Shown here one piece after another: positions 6,750 through 13,876 of a stretch of DNA of 14,345 nucleotides. Every line of letters starts with the position of its first letter. Position 1 is the first letter of the stretch. A program made the translations under genes and the position numbers. This stretch comes from SURF-25 sp040754255. GTDB lineage: Bacteria > Omnitrophota > Gorgyraeia > Gygaellales > Profunditerraquicolaceae. The DNA lies in NCBI GenBank assembly GCA_040754255.1, contig JBFMDA010000038.1:1-14345 (forward strand), in the 5' to 3' direction. The notes beneath the pieces are model-generated. The model had not been told where the DNA came from. It saw only the letters and a list, made by a program, of their open reading frames with translations, and searched no databases.

Positions 6750-7047
6750 CTGTAATCCAAGAAAGGTATGGCGCATAGCCCTGCGTGACCGGTAACGATA
6801 TGATCTCCGGGACTTCGTAACTATGCAGCGATTTTACGTGCCGTATTACTTCGGGGATACGCATCTTTTTCGTCTTCACTATTAAGAGTACCTCACGGGC
6901 CGAATCGATCTTGCCCTTCCAACGGAAATAGGAATCAACGTTGCCGATTATATTGACACAGGCGGCAATCTTGCGCGTAAGAAGGCTGCGGGCAATTATC
7001 TTCGCTTCTTTCCTGCCGGAAGCAGTGATAAGCACTATTGCGTACAT
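6733..7047 (-). CDS. cutA: CutA divalent-ion tolerance family protein
   Basis: This is a 104-residue CutA1-family protein, a small cytoplasmic trimer with a ferredoxin-like fold that was linked to divalent metal tolerance but whose true role is unsettled. Family hallmarks are present in order: an N-terminal strand (YAIVLITA), AACVNII, SYFRWKGKID, EVLLIVKT and HSYEVPEII, with a final aromatic-rich YAPYLSWI. An AAGGGG ribosome binding site stands 7 bases before the ATG. The gene overlaps ccdA. cutA next to ccdA/dsbD-type genes is a known arrangement in Gram-negative bacteria. Confidence 0.94.
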   Translation of the reverse strand: MYAIVLITASGRKEAKIIARSLLTRKIAACVNIIGNVDSYFRWKGKIDSAREVLLIVKTKKMRIPEVIRHVKSLHSYEVPEIISLPVTQGYAPYLSWITDECGK

Positions 7048-7083
7048 GGGTATGCCCCTTATGAATAAAGAATTAACGAACCG

Positions 7084-7560
7084 CTAGCGCCTCAGCGCTT
7101 TCACGAGGCTTGCAATCCGGCCACCCAGGCGGATGCATTGTTTACTTGCCCGCACGTCGGGAGAGCCGATTGCCACAGGGCCGTAATGATCCCCCATGGG
7201 ATCACCTTGTAGTATCATACCATGGATCAGCATCGCGTTCAATATATCCAGGATGGTAGTCTCGTTGCCGCCGCCAATATTTGCGCTTGAGGAAAAGGCT
7301 GCGCCTATTTTTCCGTCGAGTTTTGTATGGAACACGGCTGAATCATCCAGTAATTTCTTAATGGGTGAGGCCATTGTGCCGTAATAAGTAGGCGAACCGA
7401 TAACCAAGGCATCGTATTTGATCAATTCTTCTACGGCAGTATCACAGACATCCTTTACCTCAACACCCACCTGCCCTTCTTTAATACCCTGGCCTATTAA
7501 TTCCGCCATTTTCTTGGTATTCCCGGTCTGGCTATAATACACTACAAGTGCCGTTTCCAT
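7084..7560 (-). CDS. Flavodoxin-like / WrbA-like FMN protein
   Basis: This is a 158-residue protein with the flavodoxin fold. The FMN phosphate loop is SQTGNT (residues 10-15), the second FMN loop is SPTYYG (56-61) and a third lies around SSSANIGGGNET (90-101). The GGGNET stretch and the following long helix resemble NAD(P)H:quinone oxidoreductases of the WrbA family more than electron-carrier flavodoxins, but I cannot separate these by eye. The frame continues upstream to a GTG at 7617. I prefer the ATG at 7558-7560, because it starts directly at the first strand (ALVVYYS) and has an AGGGGG-like ribosome binding site. Stop to cutA start is 36 bases. Confidence 0.88.
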   Translation of the reverse strand: METALVVYYSQTGNTKKMAELIGQGIKEGQVGVEVKDVCDTAVEELIKYDALVIGSPTYYGTMASPIKKLLDDSAVFHTKLDGKIGAAFSSSANIGGGNETTILDILNAMLIHGMILQGDPMGDHYGPVAIGSPDVRASKQCIRLGGRIASLVKALRR

Positions 7561-7654
7561 ATCATCGCCCCCTTTTTTTTGTAAAGGCGTACAATCCTCT
7601 TCTTGCCTACTCACCACTGTATACGCATCTTTGCCTCCGGCCTCTGCGTTGCCC

Positions 7655-8380
7655 TCACCGCAACATCATCACCGACATAGACCTTCCGCAAGAGGCTCCT
7701 TCCTTACGATATGAAAAAAAATCTTCTGCCCGGCACACCGTACAAATCCCTGAATCCGTAATGCGGCTTCTGTCTATCCCCGATTCTAACAATTGTCTGG
7801 TATTTATTTCGACTAAATCAAGATAGTAGGAATCTTCGGTTTTGTATAAACCAAAGGTAAAAAACTCATTAAACTCTTCCCCCACCTGATAACAACACCT
7901 TCGTATTGACGGGCCCAGACCTACGGCCATACTCTTCGGTTTGGCATTGAGCTCGCGCTGCATCTTCATGACAACCTTTGCCACTATCCCTGCCGCTGTC
8001 CCTTTCCAGCCGGCATGGACTAACCCTAATGCATGCGTGTTGGTATCGTATATAAATACAGAAAGGCAATCTGCGGTAAATATGCTTACCGGCACAAAAG
8101 GCTCAGCGGTAATAAAGGCATCCGTTGATTTAAACGCCGTATCATAGGCAAGCGCGCCCTTGCCTTTATCGGCTGCGTGTACGCATGCGACACCACAGCC
8201 ATGCGTCTGTTCTGCGGCTACCACGCAACGGTAATCAATGCCTAGGGGCTCTAAAAAAACTTTGCGGCTCGGCAATGCCCGGTGTACGTCTGCGTATACC
8301 AACGACATGTTGTGCTGATGGCGGTTGCTGAATGCACATGCCAGGCGAGGGAACTGCATAAAGTTTTTTTGTTCATGCAT
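7655..8380 (-). CDS. pgeF: Purine nucleoside phosphorylase, YfiH/LACC1 (laccase-domain) family
   Basis: This is a cytoplasmic enzyme of the YfiH/PgeF/LACC1 family, 241 residues. Members act as purine nucleoside phosphorylases and adenosine deaminases. In E. coli, PgeF also corrects peptidoglycan precursors that carry the wrong first amino acid. The zinc-ligand pattern of the family is intact: His60 in AEQTHG, Cys105 in TADCLSVFI and His122 in HAGWKGT. GLGPSIRRCCYQVG (154-167) and the C-terminal DSGICTVC plus FFSYRKEG also fit. It overlaps the DUF167 gene by 8 bases. No ribosome binding site is visible before the ATG, so translation is probably coupled. Met8 is an alternative start, also without a site. 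Confidence 0.93.
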   Translation of the reverse strand: MHEQKNFMQFPRLACAFSNRHQHNMSLVYADVHRALPSRKVFLEPLGIDYRCVVAAEQTHGCGVACVHAADKGKGALAYDTAFKSTDAFITAEPFVPVSIFTADCLSVFIYDTNTHALGLVHAGWKGTAAGIVAKVVMKMQRELNAKPKSMAVGLGPSIRRCCYQVGEEFNEFFTFGLYKTEDSYYLDLVEINTRQLLESGIDRSRITDSGICTVCRAEDFFSYRKEGASCGRSMSVMMLR

Positions 8381-8591
8381 CGATACGTATAAGTTTCTTG
8401 CGTGATTTCAAGCCTTTGACAATCGAGACTTGGTATTTCTTTACCTTGAAGTATTCAGCCAGTAAGGCTACCAGCTGGGCATTGGCCTGACCTTCCCGCG
8501 CAGGACGGGTAAGATATGCCTTTAGGACATTGTTCTCTTTGGCCACAAAGGCCCTGTGTGCGTTCGCCCGGACAGAAACCTCAAAAGTCAT
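8373..8591 (-). CDS. DUF167 (YggU family) protein
   Basis: This is a 72-residue DUF167/YggU protein of unknown function. The family pattern is clear: FEVSVRANAHR near the start, LKAYLTRPAREGQANAQLV in the middle (the PPxxGkAN element, here TRPAREGQAN) and a C-terminal VSIVKGLKSRKKLIRI. The domain is complete but lacks the extensions seen in longer members. The ATG overlaps the stop of the upstream membrane-protein gene (ATGA), and its AGGAG lies directly against the ATG, too close to work normally, so reinitiation after the upstream gene is likely. Confidence 0.9.
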   Translation of the reverse strand: MTFEVSVRANAHRAFVAKENNVLKAYLTRPAREGQANAQLVALLAEYFKVKKYQVSIVKGLKSRKKLIRIDA

Positions 8592-8893
8592 CTCCTGGAT
8601 GCAACCTGGTATGCATCAAATATGCTGTAAAGCGCAAGGCAGCAAATCAATAACAACCCCGCCGAAAACAGTGCTATTCCCCACATAAGCAGCTTGCCGA
8701 GCAAGGCCTTGCCGAGAAGCCACCACCCGATGACAATACTTCCGGCGATAAAGATAAGCAGGCTCACAAACGACAAAAAGATAACGACGAGACCTTTTAT
8801 AATCTGGCCGTTATAGATCTGGCCTAACCCGTTAAAGACAAAAGAAAGGACTGCGGCTACCCCGGGATTAGAAATGCTGCGCGGCTCAGACAT
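8588..8893 (-). CDS. Small TM2-like membrane protein
   Basis: This 101-residue protein opens with NPGVAAVLSFVFNGLGQIYNGQIIKG (residues 9-34), a pattern typical of TM2-domain and related small membrane proteins in which a Gly-rich helix turn (GLGQIYNG) joins two hydrophobic segments. Further hydrophobic stretches lie at about 35-57 and 66-92. No catalytic motif is visible and the function is unknown. A GGAG ribosome binding site sits 7 bases before the ATG, just inside the end of rmuC. Confidence 0.82.
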   Translation of the reverse strand: MSEPRSISNPGVAAVLSFVFNGLGQIYNGQIIKGLVVIFLSFVSLLIFIAGSIVIGWWLLGKALLGKLLMWGIALFSAGLLLICCLALYSIFDAYQVASRR

Positions 8894-8894
8894 G

Positions 8895-9869
8895 CTACAT
8901 CTCCTTTTTTACTTCCAGGTGTTTGTTTAAAGTAACGGCGCTTAATTTTTCATTCAGGCCGCTGAGTTTTTCCCTGGCCTCTGAGTATTTTTTTGACGCT
9001 TTATCAAGGTGGCTGCCTACGGTATTAAAATCTTCGGCAAATTTCGCAAGTTCAAGCTGCGCCCGCCCAAGTTCAGCAAAAACTTTTTGGATATTGCGCT
9101 GGATGTTCAGGCCCCGCAAGCCGTACAAAATCGCCTGAAGGTACGCATAAAACGTGCTCGGCGACACAAAGATTATTTTTCTTGATTTTGCGTACGCCCC
9201 CAGCTCCTCATCCCTGCTGATCTGGTAATATACCGCCTCTGAAGGTATATACATGAGCGCAAAATCAAAAGTGCACTCGTCGGTAAGAATATATTTGGAG
9301 GCCACTTCGTCGATTCTGGTCTTTACATCCCTGACAAAGAGGCGCAGGATCGACTTTTTCTCATCTTCGGATTCGGTCTCTTGGGTTTTTTTAAAGTTTT
9401 CAAGCGGAAATTTCGCATCAATGGAAATAAGGTTTTGCCCCACCAGTATCGCGGCATCGACTATATCGCCGCTTTTGAAACGGTGCTGCAGCCTGATGTG
9501 TTCTTTCGGCAGGATATCTTGAAGCAATTGTGCCAAGAGCGTCTCGCCCATAGAACCCCTAAATTTAGGCGCACGCAACAAATCCTGGAGGCTTGCAATA
9601 TCTTTGCTGATTTCATAAATCTGCTTGTTCGTCTCCTCCAGGCGCCCTAGGCTTTTCTGGACATCGCCGAAAACTCTCGTTGCAGAATCAAGCCTTTCGC
9701 CGACCGTTTTATGGGCATCTGCAAGCGTATAAGACGTCTCCTTGAGGCGCTCGTTCACCTGCAGGGTGATGTCGTTTAGTTGGCGGTTCATCTGCTGGCT
9801 CATCATAAAAACAAGCGCAATCACTACCATACCGCCGACTATAAGAATCCCCGCGATTAGCCAGATCAT
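8895..9869 (-). CDS. rmuC: DNA recombination protein RmuC homologue
   Basis: This is a 324-residue RmuC-family protein. In E. coli, loss of rmuC raises recombination at inverted repeats, and the core domain has a nuclease-like fold, but its biochemistry is poorly defined. The N-terminus is a single membrane segment (about 4-23), followed by a coiled-coil region (about 28-95). The RmuC core starts at APKFRGSMGETLLAQLL and includes DAAILVGQNLISIDAKFPLENF and YIPSEAVYYQI, all characteristic of the family. A C-terminal coiled coil ends at residue 324, so it is shorter than the E. coli protein. An AAAGG ribosome binding site lies 8 bases upstream of the ATG. Confidence 0.94.
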   Translation of the reverse strand: MIWLIAGILIVGGMVVIALVFMMSQQMNRQLNDITLQVNERLKETSYTLADAHKTVGERLDSATRVFGDVQKSLGRLEETNKQIYEISKDIASLQDLLRAPKFRGSMGETLLAQLLQDILPKEHIRLQHRFKSGDIVDAAILVGQNLISIDAKFPLENFKKTQETESEDEKKSILRLFVRDVKTRIDEVASKYILTDECTFDFALMYIPSEAVYYQISRDEELGAYAKSRKIIFVSPSTFYAYLQAILYGLRGLNIQRNIQKVFAELGRAQLELAKFAEDFNTVGSHLDKASKKYSEAREKLSGLNEKLSAVTLNKHLEVKKEM

Positions 9870-9904
9870 GGAACTTGCCTTTCTCGCTTTCTGTGTGCAA
9901 ACAA

Positions 9905-9933
9905 ATTATAGCACCGGCTTGGCCGCCTTTAAA
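9905..9933 (-). promoter_or_regulatory. Candidate promoter ahead of rmuC
   Basis: A perfect -10 box TATAAT (9905-9910, minus strand) stands 17 bases from TTTAAA (9928-9933), which matches four of six -35 positions. It lies in the 59-base gap between ttcA and rmuC, one of the longer gaps in the window. The -35 overlaps the ttcA stop codon. A small CGGC/GCCG hairpin lies in the spacer. The weak -35 keeps confidence moderate. Confidence 0.42.
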
Positions 9934-10648
9934 GCAAATAATCCTTCTTTATCCTTTTGACGCAATTAAAGATATTCGTCTTCACCTCAGGGCAGATAGT
10001 TTCAAGTTCTTTGATAAGCGCAGTGATCTTTGTCCGCTGGGAAGTGATGGCATTGGGACAGGAGCATTTCTCGTGGGGAAAATGCGCTTCTTTGGCAAAA
10101 CGCATAATCATTGATTCCTCCACATACGCCAGCGGCCGGATTATGACAACCTTGCCTTTGAATAATTCCTGCCTGGGCGACATAGCGGATATTTCACCTT
10201 GAAAAAATAAATTCAAAAGTATGGTCTCAACGATATCGTCTTTATGGTGGCCTAAGGCCACTTTCGAGCAGCCGAAACGATTGGCTACTTCGAACAGGGC
10301 CTTCCTCCGGTTCCATGCACACCAGAAACAGGAAATATCCTTGCGTGTCTTTCCTTTGAGTATATCTACTTTCTCTATATGGTACTCCACCCCCAGCGCC
10401 TCAAAATACTTGGCAAGAATTTTGGGATGCTGGCAAGGATATCCCAGGTCAATATGCACTGCCAGAAGCTGGTAGCGCACCGGCACAAATCGCCTGCGGT
10501 CGTGAAGCAGCCGAAGGAGCGTTAAACTGTCTTTGCCGCCCGAAACGGCAACGGCAATCTTATCTCCATCGGAAAGCATCGCGTAGTCCGTAATTGCCTT
10601 GCCTACGCGCTTGGAAATATAGAATTCTGTGCCCTGCAGGAGTGCCAT
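9929..10648 (-). CDS. ttcA: TtcA-like tRNA 2-thiolation enzyme (PP-loop ATPase)
   Basis: This is a cytoplasmic PP-loop enzyme that adenylates tRNA and adds sulfur. In E. coli, TtcA makes 2-thiocytidine at position 32. The ATP-binding loop SGGKDS is at residues 36-41. CFWC (Cys107/Cys110) and a later Cys195/Cys197 are where TtcA proteins have the cysteines that hold an iron-sulfur cluster. GHHKDDIVET (133-142) is the matching PP-loop family motif. At 239 residues it is shorter than E. coli TtcA. The target base is not certain, because related TtuA/Ncs6-type enzymes thiolate U54 or U34. However, it lacks the N-terminal zinc fingers of TtuA, which favours TtcA. No ribosome binding site precedes the ATG. 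Confidence 0.85.
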   Translation of the reverse strand: MALLQGTEFYISKRVGKAITDYAMLSDGDKIAVAVSGGKDSLTLLRLLHDRRRFVPVRYQLLAVHIDLGYPCQHPKILAKYFEALGVEYHIEKVDILKGKTRKDISCFWCAWNRRKALFEVANRFGCSKVALGHHKDDIVETILLNLFFQGEISAMSPRQELFKGKVVIIRPLAYVEESMIMRFAKEAHFPHEKCSCPNAITSQRTKITALIKELETICPEVKTNIFNCVKRIKKDYLL

Positions 10649-10682
10649 AAAAAGATAAGAATCGCAAAGGCCTTGCTATATA

Positions 10683-11507
10683 TTATACCCACTGCCAAAC
10701 CAATGCGTACAATAGCATATCCGCCCAAAATATGGAAAGAAGCGCTGCCAGAGATAAAAAAGGTCCGTAGGGAATGGTGTGATCTTTTTTGGCGAGTAAA
10801 TTAAAAATTCCTACCCCTAACCCCAGGATTGGCGCGAGAAAAAATACCAACACCGCTTTCTGCCAGCCAAGAAATGCACCGATCATAGCTAATAACTTAA
10901 CATCCCCTCCTCCCATGGATTCGGTTTCGCCCTGGACAGGAGGCTTTTTAAGAAGTTTAAAATATACCAAATCAAACAGGAAACCCGTTAAGTAAATAAT
11001 CCCCCCGCCCACTACGGCCCCTATGAAAGAATGAATGAGAAAAGCGGGGTTATACGCAAAAGGGCTCACCTGCAGCCCTTTGAGCGCATTTAATAGAAGC
11101 CCTGCACCAAGGCCCCCTACGGAGATTTCATCGGGTATAATACGGTGCGCGATATCGACAAAAGACGCAACGATCAGGCCGCAGATGAAAAGCGCATAGT
11201 AAGAAAATACAAAACCTACCGAAAAGCGTGAGTACAAAAATAGGAAACAGAATGCCGTCACTAACTCAACGAGCGGGTATTCTATGGATATCCTTCCTTT
11301 GCACGCGCGACACTTACCCCGTAAAAAAACATAGCTAAGTAACGGGATATTATCGTACCAACGTATTGTGTTCTTACAGAGGGGGCAATGCGAACGCGGC
11401 GTTATGACCGACTGCTCAAGAGGCAGCCTGTAAATGCAGACATTCAAAAAACTACCGACGATAGAACCGAACACAAACACAAAAACCCTGCTCAATGACT
11501 CTGGCAT
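10683..11507 (-). CDS. pilD: Type IV prepilin peptidase / N-methyltransferase
   Basis: This polytopic membrane aspartyl protease cleaves the leader of type IV pilins and type II secretion pseudopilins and usually also methylates the new N-terminus. The N-terminal methylase domain has FGSIVGSFLNVCIYRLP (13-29) and a zinc-type cysteine set, C41PLC and C66RAC. The two catalytic aspartates are Asp118 (VDIAHRIIPDE) and Asp202 in GGGD (199-202), the family's GxGD motif. About seven or eight hydrophobic segments are visible and the length (274) is typical. The ATG lies inside the end of aroE, with a perfect AGGAGG ribosome binding site 10 bases upstream at 11518-11523. No pilin gene is in the window, so its substrates lie elsewhere. 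Confidence 0.95.
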   Translation of the reverse strand: MPESLSRVFVFVFGSIVGSFLNVCIYRLPLEQSVITPRSHCPLCKNTIRWYDNIPLLSYVFLRGKCRACKGRISIEYPLVELVTAFCFLFLYSRFSVGFVFSYYALFICGLIVASFVDIAHRIIPDEISVGGLGAGLLLNALKGLQVSPFAYNPAFLIHSFIGAVVGGGIIYLTGFLFDLVYFKLLKKPPVQGETESMGGGDVKLLAMIGAFLGWQKAVLVFFLAPILGLGVGIFNLLAKKDHTIPYGPFLSLAALLSIFWADMLLYALVWQWV

Positions 11508-12355
11508 TTCTTTAATTCCTCCTTTAAAGCCTGGCGCATGACTTGCTGGGGCGCATCGGCCTGCGTCCAGATGCGGAAAGAAAGCATACCTTGATACAGA
11601 AGCATACCTAAGCCGTTAGAGGTCTTAGCGCCCGCCCTCTCTGCCAATTGCAGCAAAGCGGTTTTTTCGGGGTTATAAATGAGGTCGTATACAAATAAGT
11701 CTTTATGCAGTACGTCTTGGCGCACTAACGCAGGGTCTTTCTTTTTTAAGCCGACCGGCGTCGCATTAATGAGTATATCCTTGCTCCTGATATCCAACCC
11801 ATCGATACCTCCAACGTGGGTAATCGCAAAACCGGGGAACAGGGATTGTATCATAAGGCATACGTTTTCTGCTTTTGCGGAATCGATGTCAAACAACACG
11901 ATAGAATGTGCGCCTGCATTAGCCATTGCATACGCAACTGCCCTGGAAGCGCCGCCTGCACCGAGTATGGCAATTTTTTTTCCCTTGGGGTCAAGATGCT
12001 CTTTGAAATGCCGCAAAAACCCCGGGATATCCGTATTACTGCCTGCCCAGTAGCCCTGTTTTTTTACTATCGTATTGACCGCTTTCACCTGCCTTAAGTA
12101 GGTAGTTTCGCTATCCAGTTGAATATACTCCATGATCTTTTCTTTGTAGGGAACCGTGATATTGAGCCCCAAGACGCCTCTTTCATCGAGGGTGCGCAAG
12201 AAATGATCCAGCTCCTCAGGGGGCACTTCAAATAAATTATATCGTGCATTGATTTTTAGGAAGGAAAAAGCGGCATTGTGCATTGCCGGAGAAAGGCTGT
12301 GTGTTGCCGGATACCCCAACACGCCATAAATGCCGCCTCCGGGATCTTTACTCAT
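11492..12355 (-). CDS. aroE: Shikimate dehydrogenase
   Basis: This enzyme reduces 3-dehydroshikimate to shikimate in the chorismate pathway. The substrate domain shows YPATHSLSPAMHN (15-27, with the two conserved serines), NITVPYK (65-71, with catalytic Lys71) and SNTDIPGF (106-113, with Asp109). The dinucleotide-binding loop GAGGASRAV is at 132-140, and the closing motif NGLGMLLYQG is near the C-terminus. Full length is 287 residues. After the second Rossmann strand it reads LFDIDSAKA (154-162), with acidic residues where NADP-dependent AroE has an NRT motif, which hints at NAD preference. It starts 13 bases after the leuA stop without a strong ribosome binding site and overlaps pilD by 16 bases. 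Confidence 0.95.
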   Translation of the reverse strand: MSKDPGGGIYGVLGYPATHSLSPAMHNAAFSFLKINARYNLFEVPPEELDHFLRTLDERGVLGLNITVPYKEKIMEYIQLDSETTYLRQVKAVNTIVKKQGYWAGSNTDIPGFLRHFKEHLDPKGKKIAILGAGGASRAVAYAMANAGAHSIVLFDIDSAKAENVCLMIQSLFPGFAITHVGGIDGLDIRSKDILINATPVGLKKKDPALVRQDVLHKDLFVYDLIYNPEKTALLQLAERAGAKTSNGLGMLLYQGMLSFRIWTQADAPQQVMRQALKEELKKCQSH

Positions 12356-12368
12356 GAAGGAATGTCCG

Positions 12369-13874
12369 TTAGAGAGCTTCTATTTTGTTCAAGGCATTGA
12401 CATATGCCCGCACAGACGCCTCTACAATATCGGTGCTCGAACCGCGGGCAGTGACTATCTTTGACTTGGCCTTGAGTTTAAGGCTCACTTCACCTAAAGC
12501 ATCCTTGCCTTTGGTAACAGCCTCAATACGGTACTCTTGAAGTTCACCCTTGATACCGGTAATCTTATCGACCGCCTTAAAACAGGCATCAACCGGGCCG
12601 TCGCCGGAAGAAACGCCGGTGAGGATTTTATTTTTATATTTCAACTCTATCTCTGCGCGAGGGACAACCTTGGTGCCGGAATGTATCGCAAAAGACTCTA
12701 ATTTCCAAACCGGCCTTACCGTCTTGATTTCGTCCTCAACAATGGCGATCAGGTCATCGTCAAATATATTCTTTTTCTTGTCCGCCAGCGCTTTGAAGCG
12801 CACGTTTACCTTAACCAATTGTTCCGCGTTAAGCGTTACACCAAGCTCTTGAAGCCTTTCCTTGAGGGCGTGCCTTCCTGAATGCTTACCCAATACAAGG
12901 CTTCTACCGGTAAAACCGACATCTTCGGGCTTAATGATCTCGTACGTTGATCTTTCTTTGAGCACGCCGTCCTGATGAATCCCCGATTCATGCCTAAATG
13001 CATTGCTGCCGACAATCGCCTTGTTCGGCGCTACCGCAAAGCCGGTCAACTTGCTCACCAGCCTTGAAATCCTGTAAATCTGGTGAGTGGCAATATTGGT
13101 ATCAACGCGCGAAAAGATGTCCCTGCGCGTCTTGACACCCATGACTATTTCTTCCATGGAAGCGTTACCTGCACGTTCGCCGATACCGTTGATGGTACAC
13201 TCTACCTGGCGCGCGCCGTTCTTAACCGCTTCCAGGGAGTTGGCGACCGCCAACCCTAAATCGTTGTGGCAATGCACGGAAATAACCGCATTGCCGATAG
13301 TAGGGACATTGTTGCGTATATCCCTAATAAGGCTGCCGAACTCCTGGGGGTCGGCATAGCCGACCGTATCAGGTATATTCACCGTAGTCGCGCCCTGCGC
13401 TATTACCGCTTCAACGACCTTATATAAAAACTCCCTGTCGCTTCGGGAGGCATCCTCCGGAGAAAATTCAACATCTCGGCAATATTTTCTGGCATGCCGC
13501 ACTGCTTCCACGGCAAGGCGCAGGATTTCATCTTCTGCCTTTTGAAGTTTATATTGCATATGTATCTTTGAAGTTGCCAAGAACACATGTATCCTCGGCC
13601 GGCTTGAAGCCTTTACCGCATTATACGCAGCATCTATGTCCGCCTTCACTGCCCTGGCCAAGCCGCAGATCACAGGGCCCTTGATAGCCCTGGCAATTTT
13701 CCCTACCGCATTAAAATCGCCTTTGGAAGATACGGGAAACCCCGCCTCAATCACGTCTACGCCAAGATCGGCAAGGGCCTGGGCAATCTCAAGCTTCTCG
13801 GAAGGGTTAAGGCTTGCACCCGGTGCCTGCTCCCCGTCCCTTAATGTCGTATCAAAAACAAACAGTCTCTCCAA
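12369..13874 (-). CDS. leuA: 2-isopropylmalate synthase
   Basis: This is the first committed enzyme of leucine synthesis, joining acetyl-CoA and 2-oxoisovalerate. The catalytic TIM barrel opens with FDTTLRDGEQAPGASL (7-22), which carries the conserved Arg12-Asp13, and includes HCHNDLGLAVAN (201-212) with metal-binding His201/His203, and NGIGERAGNAS (229-239). GSNAFRHESGIHQDG marks the linker, and the C-terminal LeuA dimer/regulatory domain (from about 370) normally gives leucine feedback inhibition. At 501 residues it fits the shorter bacterial type. The start is TTG at 13872-13874, backed by an AAGGGG ribosome binding site (13883-13888) 8 bases upstream and by the conserved N-terminus beginning directly after it. 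Citramalate or homocitrate synthase is less likely. Confidence 0.95.
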   Translation of the reverse strand: MERLFVFDTTLRDGEQAPGASLNPSEKLEIAQALADLGVDVIEAGFPVSSKGDFNAVGKIARAIKGPVICGLARAVKADIDAAYNAVKASSRPRIHVFLATSKIHMQYKLQKAEDEILRLAVEAVRHARKYCRDVEFSPEDASRSDREFLYKVVEAVIAQGATTVNIPDTVGYADPQEFGSLIRDIRNNVPTIGNAVISVHCHNDLGLAVANSLEAVKNGARQVECTINGIGERAGNASMEEIVMGVKTRRDIFSRVDTNIATHQIYRISRLVSKLTGFAVAPNKAIVGSNAFRHESGIHQDGVLKERSTYEIIKPEDVGFTGRSLVLGKHSGRHALKERLQELGVTLNAEQLVKVNVRFKALADKKKNIFDDDLIAIVEDEIKTVRPVWKLESFAIHSGTKVVPRAEIELKYKNKILTGVSSGDGPVDACFKAVDKITGIKGELQEYRIEAVTKGKDALGEVSLKLKAKSKIVTARGSSTDIVEASVRAYVNALNKIEAL

Positions 13875-13876
13875 TG

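Noticed and set aside
7561..7617. GTG start extending the flavodoxin-like protein by 19 residues.
   Set aside because: The extra residues precede the first strand of the fold and look non-conserved, while the ATG at 7560 has an AGGGGG-like site just upstream.
10683..10725. TATAAT at the end of pilD as a promoter for ttcA.
   Set aside because: The only -35-like sequence (TTGTAC) is 19 bases away and weak, and the -10 lies within the final codons and stop of pilD. Not strong enough to list.
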